From: JBDLID01 sp039715055
GTDB taxonomy: Bacteria; Desulfobacterota; Desulfobulbia; Desulfobulbales; Desulfocapsaceae
NCBI GenBank assembly: GCA_039715055.1
Contig: JBDLID010000001.1
Span: 1-64,000, forward strand
Direction: 5' to 3'
DNA: 64,000 nt
Shown: positions 55,257-62,660 of the stretch, piece after piece
Layout: each line of letters opens with the position of its first letter
How positions within the stretch are numbered: position 1 is the stretch's first letter
Translations under genes and position numbers: made by a program
The notes under the pieces: generated by a model
Told to the model about the DNA's origin: nothing
The model's database searches: none
What the model saw: only the letters and a program-made list of their open reading frames with translations

Positions 55257-55994
55257 CTACAGTGGCTCACCGGTGGCATAACGCGGCTCATGCAGGGCAA
55301 TAATCCTGTCGGCCTTGTTGCGGACATCAAGCATGATGTCATAGGCCTCGTAACTGTTGATATTGGTCCCCGGCGGGATCACCTCCATCTCCATAGCTCT
55401 CACCTGCACAGGAACTTCATAATTTTCCTGAATGATGCAAAAACCTGTGATGGCCGTGGTGATTTCCCCGGTATCGATGAACACACTCATACCTCCCGGC
55501 GTATGGGCCGGAGTGTGCATGACCCTGATACCGGGAAACAGGGCGCCATCCTCACGGACCACCTCAATCTGTCCATTCTGCCCGATCTCAAAGATGAAAT
55601 CCTCCACATAGCGAAAGTCCAGCGGGTGCGGCTCTCTGATGGTTTCGAGCTCTTTTACGTGGATATAAAACTTCGCATTCTCACACTTGTAATCATTTTC
55701 ACAATGATCGGAGTGGAGGTGGGTATGGATCACCGCATCGATATCGGCCGGCTTTAAGCCGTGCAGGGCCAGCCCCTCTTCAAAGGTGTATATTCTGCCG
55801 CCGATGGCACGCTCCCGCTCTTCGGATCGGACCGGATGCATCTCTCCTGTATCGATAAGAATTTTTTTGTCCCCGCCCTCAATATACCAACAGTAGATTG
55901 GTATGGTGTAGGGTGTGCCGTATTCATGCTGATAGGTCATCATGCCTTTATCAAAGACCTTTGTGCCCATGACGATTGGGTGTATGGTGTACAT
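55257..55994 (-). CDS. MBL-fold hydrolase (N-acyl-homoserine lactonase-like)
   Basis: A 245-residue metallo-beta-lactamase-fold protein with the dinuclear metal motif HTHLHSDHCEN (H-x-H-x-D-H), plus His in HTPAHTPGGM and the late ALHEPRY histidine. The ligand set is complete. The nearest described relatives are N-acyl-homoserine lactonases and other small-lactone or ester hydrolases, but a substrate cannot be read from sequence. It precedes no obvious partner; the ORP-like trio starts upstream on the same strand, and a short gtaactgttcag repeat lies between them. Confidence 0.82.
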   Translation of the reverse strand: MYTIHPIVMGTKVFDKGMMTYQHEYGTPYTIPIYCWYIEGGDKKILIDTGEMHPVRSEERERAIGGRIYTFEEGLALHGLKPADIDAVIHTHLHSDHCENDYKCENAKFYIHVKELETIREPHPLDFRYVEDFIFEIGQNGQIEVVREDGALFPGIRVMHTPAHTPGGMSVFIDTGEITTAITGFCIIQENYEVPVQVRAMEMEVIPPGTNINSYEAYDIMLDVRNKADRIIALHEPRYATGEPL

Positions 55995-56051
55995 TGTTTC
56001 CTCGTAACTGTTCAGGAAGAGCAGAAAATTACCCGTATTTCCGGATGATAA

Positions 56052-56927
56052 CTATTGCGCCTGCTCTATCTTTTTTTCAAATTCCCGCCAGAGCAGCCTG
56101 ACCGCTGCTGCGGCCGGGCCATTGCTGAAGTCAACCAGCGGCACTCCGGCGAGCTGGCTGTCAACAACCGCCTCATCAAAGGGGATACGACCGATAATTG
56201 ATACAGACCGCCTGCTGCATTCCTGTTCAATCAGCACGCTTGTCGGCTGGTGCAGGTCCCAGCGATTCAGACAGACATAGGCAGGGACCTTGAAATGGGC
56301 GGCAAGGTCCAGTACCCGGCCAAGATCGTGCAGGCCCGACCGGGTCGGTTCGGTCACAACCATAAGGGCCGTTGCATTGCTCACCGAGGCGATCACCGGA
56401 CAGCCTATGCCGGGCGCTCCGTCGATGAGTACATAGTCCGCACTCTCCTGCTCAGCTGTTTGCCGGGCCTGTTTACGAACATGGGAAACCAGTTTGCCTG
56501 AATTTTCCTCTCCTGCAAACAGCTGGGCATGGATAAACCGCCCGTAAGCTGTGTCGGAGTGGTAAACAGATCCGCAATGGTTGTCATCCAGAACGATGGC
56601 CTGTTCCGGACAAAAATGGGCACAGACACCGCAACCTTCACAGGATGTATTCGAGATGCGGGCGACATCATCCATGGTCACCGCCTCAAACTGACACAAA
56701 TCGCTGCAGGTGGAGCAACCGCTGCAGCGATCATTTTCAACCACGGCCTTGACACCTGATACAAAATCCTCCTTTTCCTGGATTGCCGGCTGCAGGAGGA
56801 GGTGGAGATTGGCAGCATCCACATCACAGTCGGCCACCACCTTGTTATTGATAATTGCGGCAAGTGAGCCGACAATACTCGTTTTGCCGGTTCCCCCCTT
56901 GCCGCTTATGACAACTATTTCCTTCAT
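56052..56927 (-). CDS. MinD/ParA-type ATPase with two 4Fe-4S clusters (ORP-like, copy 1)
   Basis: A 291-residue P-loop ATPase with the deviant Walker motif SGKGGTGKTS at the N-terminus. An inserted ferredoxin-like region (about 62-115) has two four-cysteine motifs, CSGCSTCSDLC and CEGCGVCAHFC. Then come IDGAPGIGCPV (Walker B) and VTEPTRSGLHDL. Such proteins form part of the orange-protein (ORP) complex of Desulfovibrio and related anaerobes. It overlaps the second MinD-type gene by four bases. Confidence 0.88.
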   Translation of the reverse strand: MKEIVVISGKGGTGKTSIVGSLAAIINNKVVADCDVDAANLHLLLQPAIQEKEDFVSGVKAVVENDRCSGCSTCSDLCQFEAVTMDDVARISNTSCEGCGVCAHFCPEQAIVLDDNHCGSVYHSDTAYGRFIHAQLFAGEENSGKLVSHVRKQARQTAEQESADYVLIDGAPGIGCPVIASVSNATALMVVTEPTRSGLHDLGRVLDLAAHFKVPAYVCLNRWDLHQPTSVLIEQECSRRSVSIIGRIPFDEAVVDSQLAGVPLVDFSNGPAAAAVRLLWREFEKKIEQAQ

Positions 56928-57751
56928 CGACTGATCTCCTCCAGTAATTCACGCAACCTGGAGCGGAGGGACGGCTTACTCTCAAGGAGGCTCATGCCCT
57001 GGGCGTAGCCCTCTGCGATAGACCGTTCAAAGGGAATCTGAAGGACAACCGGGATACCCTCATTTTCGCACCACTTTTTAACGCTTACATCACCAAGACC
57101 TGCCCGGTTGATGACCACTCCAAATGGTTTGTCAACTGAACGGACGACCTCCACCGCAAGTTGAAGATCATGCAGGCCAAACGGTGTTGACTCGGTCACC
57201 AGCAGGATATAATCACCATCAGTGACACTTTCCACAAATGGACAGGATGTCCCCGGGGGGGCATCGACAATGGTCAGCCCATCGCCGCCTGCATGCTGTT
57301 TGACCGCCTTGATCAGCGGCACCGACATGGCCTCGCCCACCCGCAGCCGTCCATGGACAAACTCCACATCACCGCTATGCCCTGTTTCCACCTCGCCGAT
57401 AAGACGAGTCGTTTCAAGGATGGCTTCTTCTTCACAGACGAGAAAGCAGCCATTGCAGGAGTGGCACATATCGCCAAACGTCATGATTGTTTCACCGAAG
57501 ATGGCAATACTGTTGAACTGGCAGATATCCCGGCACTTGCCGCAGAGACTGCATTTGTCTCTCACAATTTCAGGCACTGTAACGGTGCACTCCTTGCGAC
57601 TGCTCAGTTCCGGCCTTAGGAAAATATGGCCGTTCGGCTCCTCAACATCACAGTCAAGGTACTGCACCCTGTCGCCCCAACACTGTGCCAGGGCTGTGGA
57701 GAGTAATGTCTTTCCGGTTCCGCCTTTTCCGCTTCCAACTACAACTTGCAT
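56924..57751 (-). CDS. MinD/ParA-type ATPase with two 4Fe-4S clusters (ORP-like, copy 2)
   Basis: A 275-residue paralogue of the downstream gene with GSGKGGTGKTLL, cysteine motifs CSLCGKCRDIC and CHSCNGCFLVC, VDAPPGTSCPF and VTESTPFGLHDL. The pair probably forms a heterodimer. In ORP systems both MinD-type ATPases are required with a small NifX-like cofactor protein, and here that protein's gene is 12 bases upstream. The proposed role in known systems is linked to cell-division placement and a Mo-Cu cluster; the role here is inferred from gene order. Confidence 0.88.
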   Translation of the reverse strand: MQVVVGSGKGGTGKTLLSTALAQCWGDRVQYLDCDVEEPNGHIFLRPELSSRKECTVTVPEIVRDKCSLCGKCRDICQFNSIAIFGETIMTFGDMCHSCNGCFLVCEEEAILETTRLIGEVETGHSGDVEFVHGRLRVGEAMSVPLIKAVKQHAGGDGLTIVDAPPGTSCPFVESVTDGDYILLVTESTPFGLHDLQLAVEVVRSVDKPFGVVINRAGLGDVSVKKWCENEGIPVVLQIPFERSIAEGYAQGMSLLESKPSLRSRLRELLEEISR

Positions 57752-57763
57752 AATTTTTTCCCT

Positions 57764-58225
57764 CTACAGCCGACAGGGTCCTCGGCCATTGCCCATTCCT
57801 CTCCCCCGGCCCTTACCCTTACCATCTCCACGGCACTGCCTTTTCATTCCCTCTCCACTGGCCACACTATTACCCTGTTGCCCCTGAGTGGTTGTAGACG
57901 ATCCCGGTGAATCATTTACACGGGCCAGAACCTGACCAACAGAGCCGCTGATACCGTCAATAACATCGATCCCTGAGCGGTTGATGACATCCATGGCCTT
58001 CGGCCCCAGTCTGCCGGTATAGATTCGTTTGACACCCTTATCCGCAACCATTGCCGCAGCACTGATGCCGGCCCCTTGGGCGGCATCCTGTCCGGCCTGA
58101 TTATCAATGGCTTCCAGCAGTTCACCTGTCTCACTGTCAATAATCAGAAACCACGCGGTTCGGCCAAATCGAGGGTCCACCATTGCATCCAGGTTGGGCC
58201 CTGTACTTGTGATGAGGATTTTCAT
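57764..58225 (-). CDS. NifX/NifB-type (Mo-Fe cofactor-binding family) protein of the ORP-like trio
   Basis: A 153-residue protein starting MKILITSTGPNLDAMVDPRF, the standard beginning of the dinitrogenase iron-molybdenum cofactor-binding family (about 1-115). The C-terminal tail is Gly/Arg/Lys-rich (GKGKGRGRGMGNGRG). The start at 58225 has ggagg five bases away; an ATG four codons earlier is less well placed. It is probably a metal-cluster carrier for the two MinD-type ATPases encoded next. Family members in ORP bind a Mo-Cu sulfide cluster; I cannot see which metal is bound here. Confidence 0.86.
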   Translation of the reverse strand: MKILITSTGPNLDAMVDPRFGRTAWFLIIDSETGELLEAIDNQAGQDAAQGAGISAAAMVADKGVKRIYTGRLGPKAMDVINRSGIDVIDGISGSVGQVLARVNDSPGSSTTTQGQQGNSVASGEGMKRQCRGDGKGKGRGRGMGNGRGPCRL

Positions 58226-58453
58226 GTTGACCTCCATTTATTATTTACGCCATATGCACAAAATAAAATCCAAAAAAAACCCGCCCGGCGTTGAGCAGAT
58301 TTTATCCTGTTTTTTGTTAACTTTTCAATCCTGCCAGGTGGCTCAGACCTACAAAATTAACATATGATCAAAATAAACAGTTATCCAAAAAGCGCAAGTG
58401 GTAACTTCATTTTTTTATTTTTTATCATTTCCACCAACAATGGACTGCCCATT

Positions 58454-59629
58454 TTATCTCTGGCACGACTCTGCACGGGCGACCTCCATCAAAAACAGAT
58501 CCGCCAGACCCTTTTCAATGGGCATATCTCGCTTGAGCCACCTGCGAAAACATTCAGCCTGGAGACCCCACTCTTCATGGGTCAAATTCACCATGGAGCG
58601 CACCTGGTCAATAAGGGGTGTAAGCGCTTTCTCACTGTTACCTTCCGCATAGATGAGATAATCACAATGTTTTCGGAAAAGGATGACAGAGCCGTCATAC
58701 TGTTTTCTCTTCTCACGAAACTGCTCAACAGTATCGCCGAGCCGCTGGCCGATCTCATCATGAACCTGACCAGCAACAATCACACCGTTATCCACCTGGA
58801 ACCTGCCAAGACCGTGAAAATGGATCAACATCAGAAGATAACCGTTATTGCCGGTCTCACCCAGCAGCTTAAGATCATCGAGAACCAGCAGGTAACGGTA
58901 ATTGTATAACTCACTGAGGGTGTCCCTGAAAAATGTATCCCTTCTGAACTGTTCGATCTCCTCCATGAAATGACCCGTCGGATACAGGGTCTGATCATCA
59001 AATTTCAAGGAGTCTGCAATCCCGGTAAGTACTGCAACAATGTGTCTGTCGAGAGTACCTTTCTGAGCCTCTTCCTCCAGCACCTGAAGGGCAACGGGAA
59101 GATGCAGGGCGGACTTGTACGGCCGCCTGGCGGTCAATGCTTCAAACTCATCGGCAACAGCTGTGATTCGCGAGAGCTGATCAATTTCGTTTCCTTTCAG
59201 TCCGAGGGGATATCCGGAGCCGTCAAGCCGTTCATGGTGACGCAGAATAATATGTGTAATTCTGTCATCCTGAAGACGGCGGGCAAACAGCTTTGCGCCG
59301 ATCAGCGGGTGAAATTCCATGATCCTTCGATCCTGGTCATTGAACAGGTTCGGTTTCAAAAGGACATCATCGGGTATGGCTGTCTTGCCGATATCATGGA
59401 CAAGACAGCCAAATTCAAGAATAGTGAGATCCTCTTGCGATAACGCCATTGCCTTACCAATCCGGTTGGCAATTTCGGCAACCCGCAGGGTGTGTTTATA
59501 AGTGGCAAGATCACGATTGGCAAGAATCTCGTTCATGATCTCAAAAAGATCCTTGATCAGTACCCCTGCAGGATAGCCTAGAATTTTCTCCAGGGAACTC
59601 TCCGCTGTCATACCATTGATTGTTTCCAT
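58454..59629 (-). CDS. HD-GYP phosphodiesterase with degenerate GGDEF-like domain
   Basis: A 391-residue protein. The HD-GYP half (about 35-215) has HDIGKTAIPDDVLLKP and LRHHERLDGSGYPLGL, the full signature for cyclic-di-GMP hydrolysis. The C-terminal half (about 235-390) starts with FRDTLSELYNYRYLLVL, like a GGDEF domain, but the GGDEF loop is missing (QYDGSVILFRKHCDYLIYA), so it should not make cyclic-di-GMP. It ends 13 bases after an active GGDEF gene in the same direction, so synthesis and breakdown may be coordinated. Confidence 0.88.
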   Translation of the reverse strand: METINGMTAESSLEKILGYPAGVLIKDLFEIMNEILANRDLATYKHTLRVAEIANRIGKAMALSQEDLTILEFGCLVHDIGKTAIPDDVLLKPNLFNDQDRRIMEFHPLIGAKLFARRLQDDRITHIILRHHERLDGSGYPLGLKGNEIDQLSRITAVADEFEALTARRPYKSALHLPVALQVLEEEAQKGTLDRHIVAVLTGIADSLKFDDQTLYPTGHFMEEIEQFRRDTFFRDTLSELYNYRYLLVLDDLKLLGETGNNGYLLMLIHFHGLGRFQVDNGVIVAGQVHDEIGQRLGDTVEQFREKRKQYDGSVILFRKHCDYLIYAEGNSEKALTPLIDQVRSMVNLTHEEWGLQAECFRRWLKRDMPIEKGLADLFLMEVARAESCQR

Positions 59630-59642
59630 GATCTTATTATTA

Positions 59643-60632
59643 TTATCCTTTCAATTCTGTTCCTGCTTTGGTTGATCTCTTATTGCACTGCTTTTGGGCA
59701 TACATCGCCTGGTCGGCGACTTTGAGCAAGTCATCAATGGTTGTGCCGTCCTGGGGATAAAGGCTCAGGCCGAGGCTGTAACGGATGATGATATCATAAC
59801 TGGGACAGCTGATCAGCGAAGGAATCAGCTCTTCAATACGCTTTTTAATTGTTGCCGAATCATGCTCCCCATGCACCTCAAAACAGGCGACAAACTCATC
59901 TCCACCGAAACGGGCAATAATATCATTTTTCCTGAGCAGTCCTGATAAGGTTCCGGCAAGTTTGATGAGGACATTATCACCCGCCTTATGACCGTAGGTA
60001 TCGTTGATCTCCTTGAAACCATCCAGGTCGATAAAGGCCACAATAAACCTTGAATTCTCGCGATTGGCCCGCTTGATGGACTGGCTCAGGTGTTCGAGGA
60101 AAAGAGAGCGGTTGGGGAGGCCGGTTAAATGGTCATGACCGGCCATGTGGGTCAACTCTTCCTGCAATTTTTTCAGCTGAGTAATGTCACGGTTGGACCC
60201 CCTGATTCCAAGATCCCTGCCGTCCTGGGCAGTGACCTTTTGACAGATATGATGGATCCAGCGCTTCTCCCCCTCCTTTGTCCTGATCTGAAACTCGAGG
60301 GGCTCGACCACACCGTCTTTGCGCATGATGTGACTGTGATTTCGCCACTCTCGCCAGTCATCCCTGAGGATAATCTGCTGCAGCAGATTTCTGTCATTAT
60401 AAAAATCACCTGGAGTATAGCCGGTGACCTGGTTGCAGGAGGGAGAGACATAGAGGTATCTGCCGTCAGTATCCTGCCAATACTCCCAGTCATTGGCAAA
60501 CTCAGAGATCACAAACAGGGCCTCCTCCTGCTTGAGATAGCCGGCTTCAAGAGTACACAGCCTGGTGATCAACCCCTGCATCTGCTCAACAGTCTCCTGG
60601 ATCTGCCGCTGATAATCATAAAAATCATCCAT
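59643..60632 (-). CDS. PAS-GGDEF diguanylate cyclase
   Basis: A 329-residue soluble protein. An N-terminal coiled stretch precedes a PAS domain (about 45-165, with WQDTDGRYLYVSPSCNQVTGY), followed by GGDEF (about 170-325) with DHLTGLPNRSLFLEHL and RFGGDEFVACFE. The active-site GGDEF is intact, so cyclic-di-GMP synthesis is expected. It is upstream of the HD-GYP gene with a 13-base gap. No RxxD inhibitory site stands out before the GGDEF loop. Confidence 0.9.
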   Translation of the reverse strand: MDDFYDYQRQIQETVEQMQGLITRLCTLEAGYLKQEEALFVISEFANDWEYWQDTDGRYLYVSPSCNQVTGYTPGDFYNDRNLLQQIILRDDWREWRNHSHIMRKDGVVEPLEFQIRTKEGEKRWIHHICQKVTAQDGRDLGIRGSNRDITQLKKLQEELTHMAGHDHLTGLPNRSLFLEHLSQSIKRANRENSRFIVAFIDLDGFKEINDTYGHKAGDNVLIKLAGTLSGLLRKNDIIARFGGDEFVACFEVHGEHDSATIKKRIEELIPSLISCPSYDIIIRYSLGLSLYPQDGTTIDDLLKVADQAMYAQKQCNKRSTKAGTELKG

Positions 60633-60850
60633 GGGTCACCTCAAAAAGATCTCCGGTCCTGGCCATTGAAGTTCAGCATTTTCCACCACCGCCATTTAAT
60701 CAACATATGATCAAAAAAAACTAACCAGTCCCGTCAAAAGTGCAACCAACAAAATCAAATATATTTGAAATTATAACCCCTCTTTAGAAAACAGCTCCAC
60801 ACCTCCGGTCAATTCCCAGAAAACAACCTATAGGCCAAAGAGGAATTATC

Positions 60851-60881
60851 GAAATTACCTATTTGATAAATAGGTAATTTC
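60851..60881. promoter_or_regulatory. Perfect 31-base palindromic hairpin
   Basis: gaaattacctattt (60851-60864) and its exact complement aaataggtaatttc (60868-60881) around gat. It lies about 118 bases before the transglutaminase-like gene and 220 bases upstream of the divergent PAS-GGDEF gene. It could be an operator, a terminator-like hairpin or a small repeat; there is no T-run. Confidence 0.45.
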
Positions 60882-60998
60882 TGTGTTAACAATGCCCACA
60901 GAAATAAACGCATGTCCTATCCGGACAGATATTACACCCCTTTTCAGTTCCACGGAACCCCAGGACGGACTGACAGAAAACACAATAAAGGACAAATA

Positions 60999-62012
60999 AT
61001 GAAGATACTGTACAAACTGCTCATCATCGCTGCTGTTCTGTTCCAGCCCATATCGAGTTGGGCATTAAACAAGAGCAGCGGTACAATCAGCATGGAGTTT
61101 GACCTCTCCGCCCATGACTCCGGTCAAGAGGCACAACTCTGGATTCCCTACCCCCTGTCAGACCAGGATCAGGTGATCTCCCGTATCAGTGTCAGCGGAG
61201 ATTATGCGGAATCAGCCGTTTATTCCGACCGCAAATACTCCACCCCGACCCTTTACGCCCGCTGGGACAAGGGCGCCGCCAGCCGTAAACTGACTCTTTC
61301 CTTTCATGTGGAGCGCAATGAAGTTGCCCGCAAGGATTTCCCTGCCGAAGAGGCCCAGTGGGATCCTGCAGACTACGCTATGTATCTGCAGGGAACGAGC
61401 CTGGGGCCCATCGATGGACAGGTGAAACTACTGGCCGATCAAATCACCAAGGGCAAAACAACCGTCCTGGCCAAGGCCAGGGCCATCTATGACTGGACCT
61501 GTGAAAACATGTACCGCGACCCGAAAACCATCGGCTGCGGACCAGGTGATGTCTGCTCCCTGCTTCTGGCGCCGGGAGGAAAATGCACCGATATTCACTC
61601 GGTCTTTGTCGCCCTCAGCCGAGCGGCAGGCGTGCCGGCACGGGAAGTTTTTGGACTTCGCCAGGGGAAAAAGGAAGAACAGGACATTACAAAATGGCAG
61701 CATTGCTGGGCTGAATTTTATCTGCCGGGATACGGCTGGGTACCTGTTGATCCGGCCGATGTTCGCAAGATGATGCTCAAGGAAAATCTGGCCCTGGGCG
61801 ATGCCAAAACAGAAGAATACAGAAAGTATTTCTGGGGAGCCTGGGATCAGTATCGCGTCAAGCTGGCAATGGGCAGGGACCTTCAGCTGAACCCGCCCCA
61901 GCATGGATCCACCCTTAACACCTTCGGCTACCCCTATGGACAGATCGGCACCACGACTCTTGACTGGTATGATCCGACCTCATTTCGTTACAAGTTCACT
62001 TATCGCCAGTAA
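60999..62012 (+). CDS. Secreted transglutaminase-like protein
   Basis: A 337-residue exported protein with a signal peptide (residues 1-21, SSWA-LN). The transglutaminase-like catalytic triad is visible: Cys in GGKCTDIHSVF, His in WQHCWAEFY and Asp in VPVDPADV. An N-terminal immunoglobulin-like part (about 25-140) precedes it. Bacterial proteins of this kind are usually cysteine proteases or peptide-processing enzymes rather than crosslinking transglutaminases. An ATG at 60912 would add an improbable charged extension before the signal, so I choose 60999. Confidence 0.86.
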   Translation: MKILYKLLIIAAVLFQPISSWALNKSSGTISMEFDLSAHDSGQEAQLWIPYPLSDQDQVISRISVSGDYAESAVYSDRKYSTPTLYARWDKGAASRKLTLSFHVERNEVARKDFPAEEAQWDPADYAMYLQGTSLGPIDGQVKLLADQITKGKTTVLAKARAIYDWTCENMYRDPKTIGCGPGDVCSLLLAPGGKCTDIHSVFVALSRAAGVPAREVFGLRQGKKEEQDITKWQHCWAEFYLPGYGWVPVDPADVRKMMLKENLALGDAKTEEYRKYFWGAWDQYRVKLAMGRDLQLNPPQHGSTLNTFGYPYGQIGTTTLDWYDPTSFRYKFTYRQ

Positions 62013-62040
62013 GGGTCTGCAGGAAAATAACTGAAAAACC

Positions 62041-62075
62041 ATACGGCTGGTCATTGACACTCGGGCCAGCCGTAT
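62041..62075 (-). terminator. Terminator overlapping the stop of the PLA2-like gene
   Basis: Perfect 10-base stem atacggctgg (62041-62050) with ccagccgtat (62066-62075). On the minus strand it is followed by ggttttt, so it would terminate the phospholipase-like gene, whose last codons form part of the stem. Confidence 0.65.
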
Positions 62076-62641
62076 CCCCACCGCCACGGCAGGCCGGTAC
62101 ACGGCATCCCGCCGACCCGGACGGCTCTGTACATGAGATCGCCGATAATCTGATAGAGCAGGTCGATCTTCTCCCGGGAGAGGTGATATTCATCCATCAA
62201 TTCCCGGGCCTGTTTTTCTCCGGTCTCAACCACACACTCCCTGAGGTCATTGTCTGCCTGTTTGCGTGCCTCAAAGCTGTCAACTGCACCCGGTTGCATC
62301 TGGCCTCCGGTGTGATAAACCCGATCATGGACAACGCAGCACGATTCCCAGGGCGGTCTTGACTCCTGGAAATCCGCAAAGCGACCAATCTCCCGACTCA
62401 GATACTCCCAGCCCACGGAGAGCCCACCACTGCAGCCGTCTGAAACAAATTGGTCAGGCGGATTTTGCGGATTTGTCTTCAGGGCAATAATTTTTTCATG
62501 ACGCGCCATTTCCAGTTGCCTTTCAACTGCATCAACACCGGATTCAATCAAACCAACTTCCCCGGCCCTGGCGTCGCTGAAAAAACAGGACAGTGCAATG
62601 GTCAGGACGAAAACCATGATCAGGGTCAAACGGCTGCTCAT
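62051..62641 (-). CDS. Secreted phospholipase A2-like protein
   Basis: A 196-residue protein with a signal peptide (residues 1-26, ARA-GE). The motif SCCVVHDRVYHTGG has the C-C-x-x-H-D arrangement of the phospholipase A2 active site, preceded by DGCSGG and followed by ARKQADNDLRECV. Nine or so cysteines are consistent with disulfides in the periplasm or outside the cell. The calcium-loop motif of animal PLA2 is only partly recognisable, so enzyme activity is uncertain. It is on the same strand as, and 19 bases downstream of, the membrane glycerophosphodiesterase gene; together they could release and degrade phospholipids. Confidence 0.66.
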   Translation of the reverse strand: MSSRLTLIMVFVLTIALSCFFSDARAGEVGLIESGVDAVERQLEMARHEKIIALKTNPQNPPDQFVSDGCSGGLSVGWEYLSREIGRFADFQESRPPWESCCVVHDRVYHTGGQMQPGAVDSFEARKQADNDLRECVVETGEKQARELMDEYHLSREKIDLLYQIIGDLMYRAVRVGGMPCTGLPWRWGYGWPECQ

Positions 62642-62660
62642 CAGATATCACTCTCGGCCA

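Noticed and set aside
58280..58330. Sigma54 promoter for the ORP-like trio
   Set aside because: A TGGCAGG occurs on the minus strand, but the matching GC at the -12 position is missing at the required spacing.
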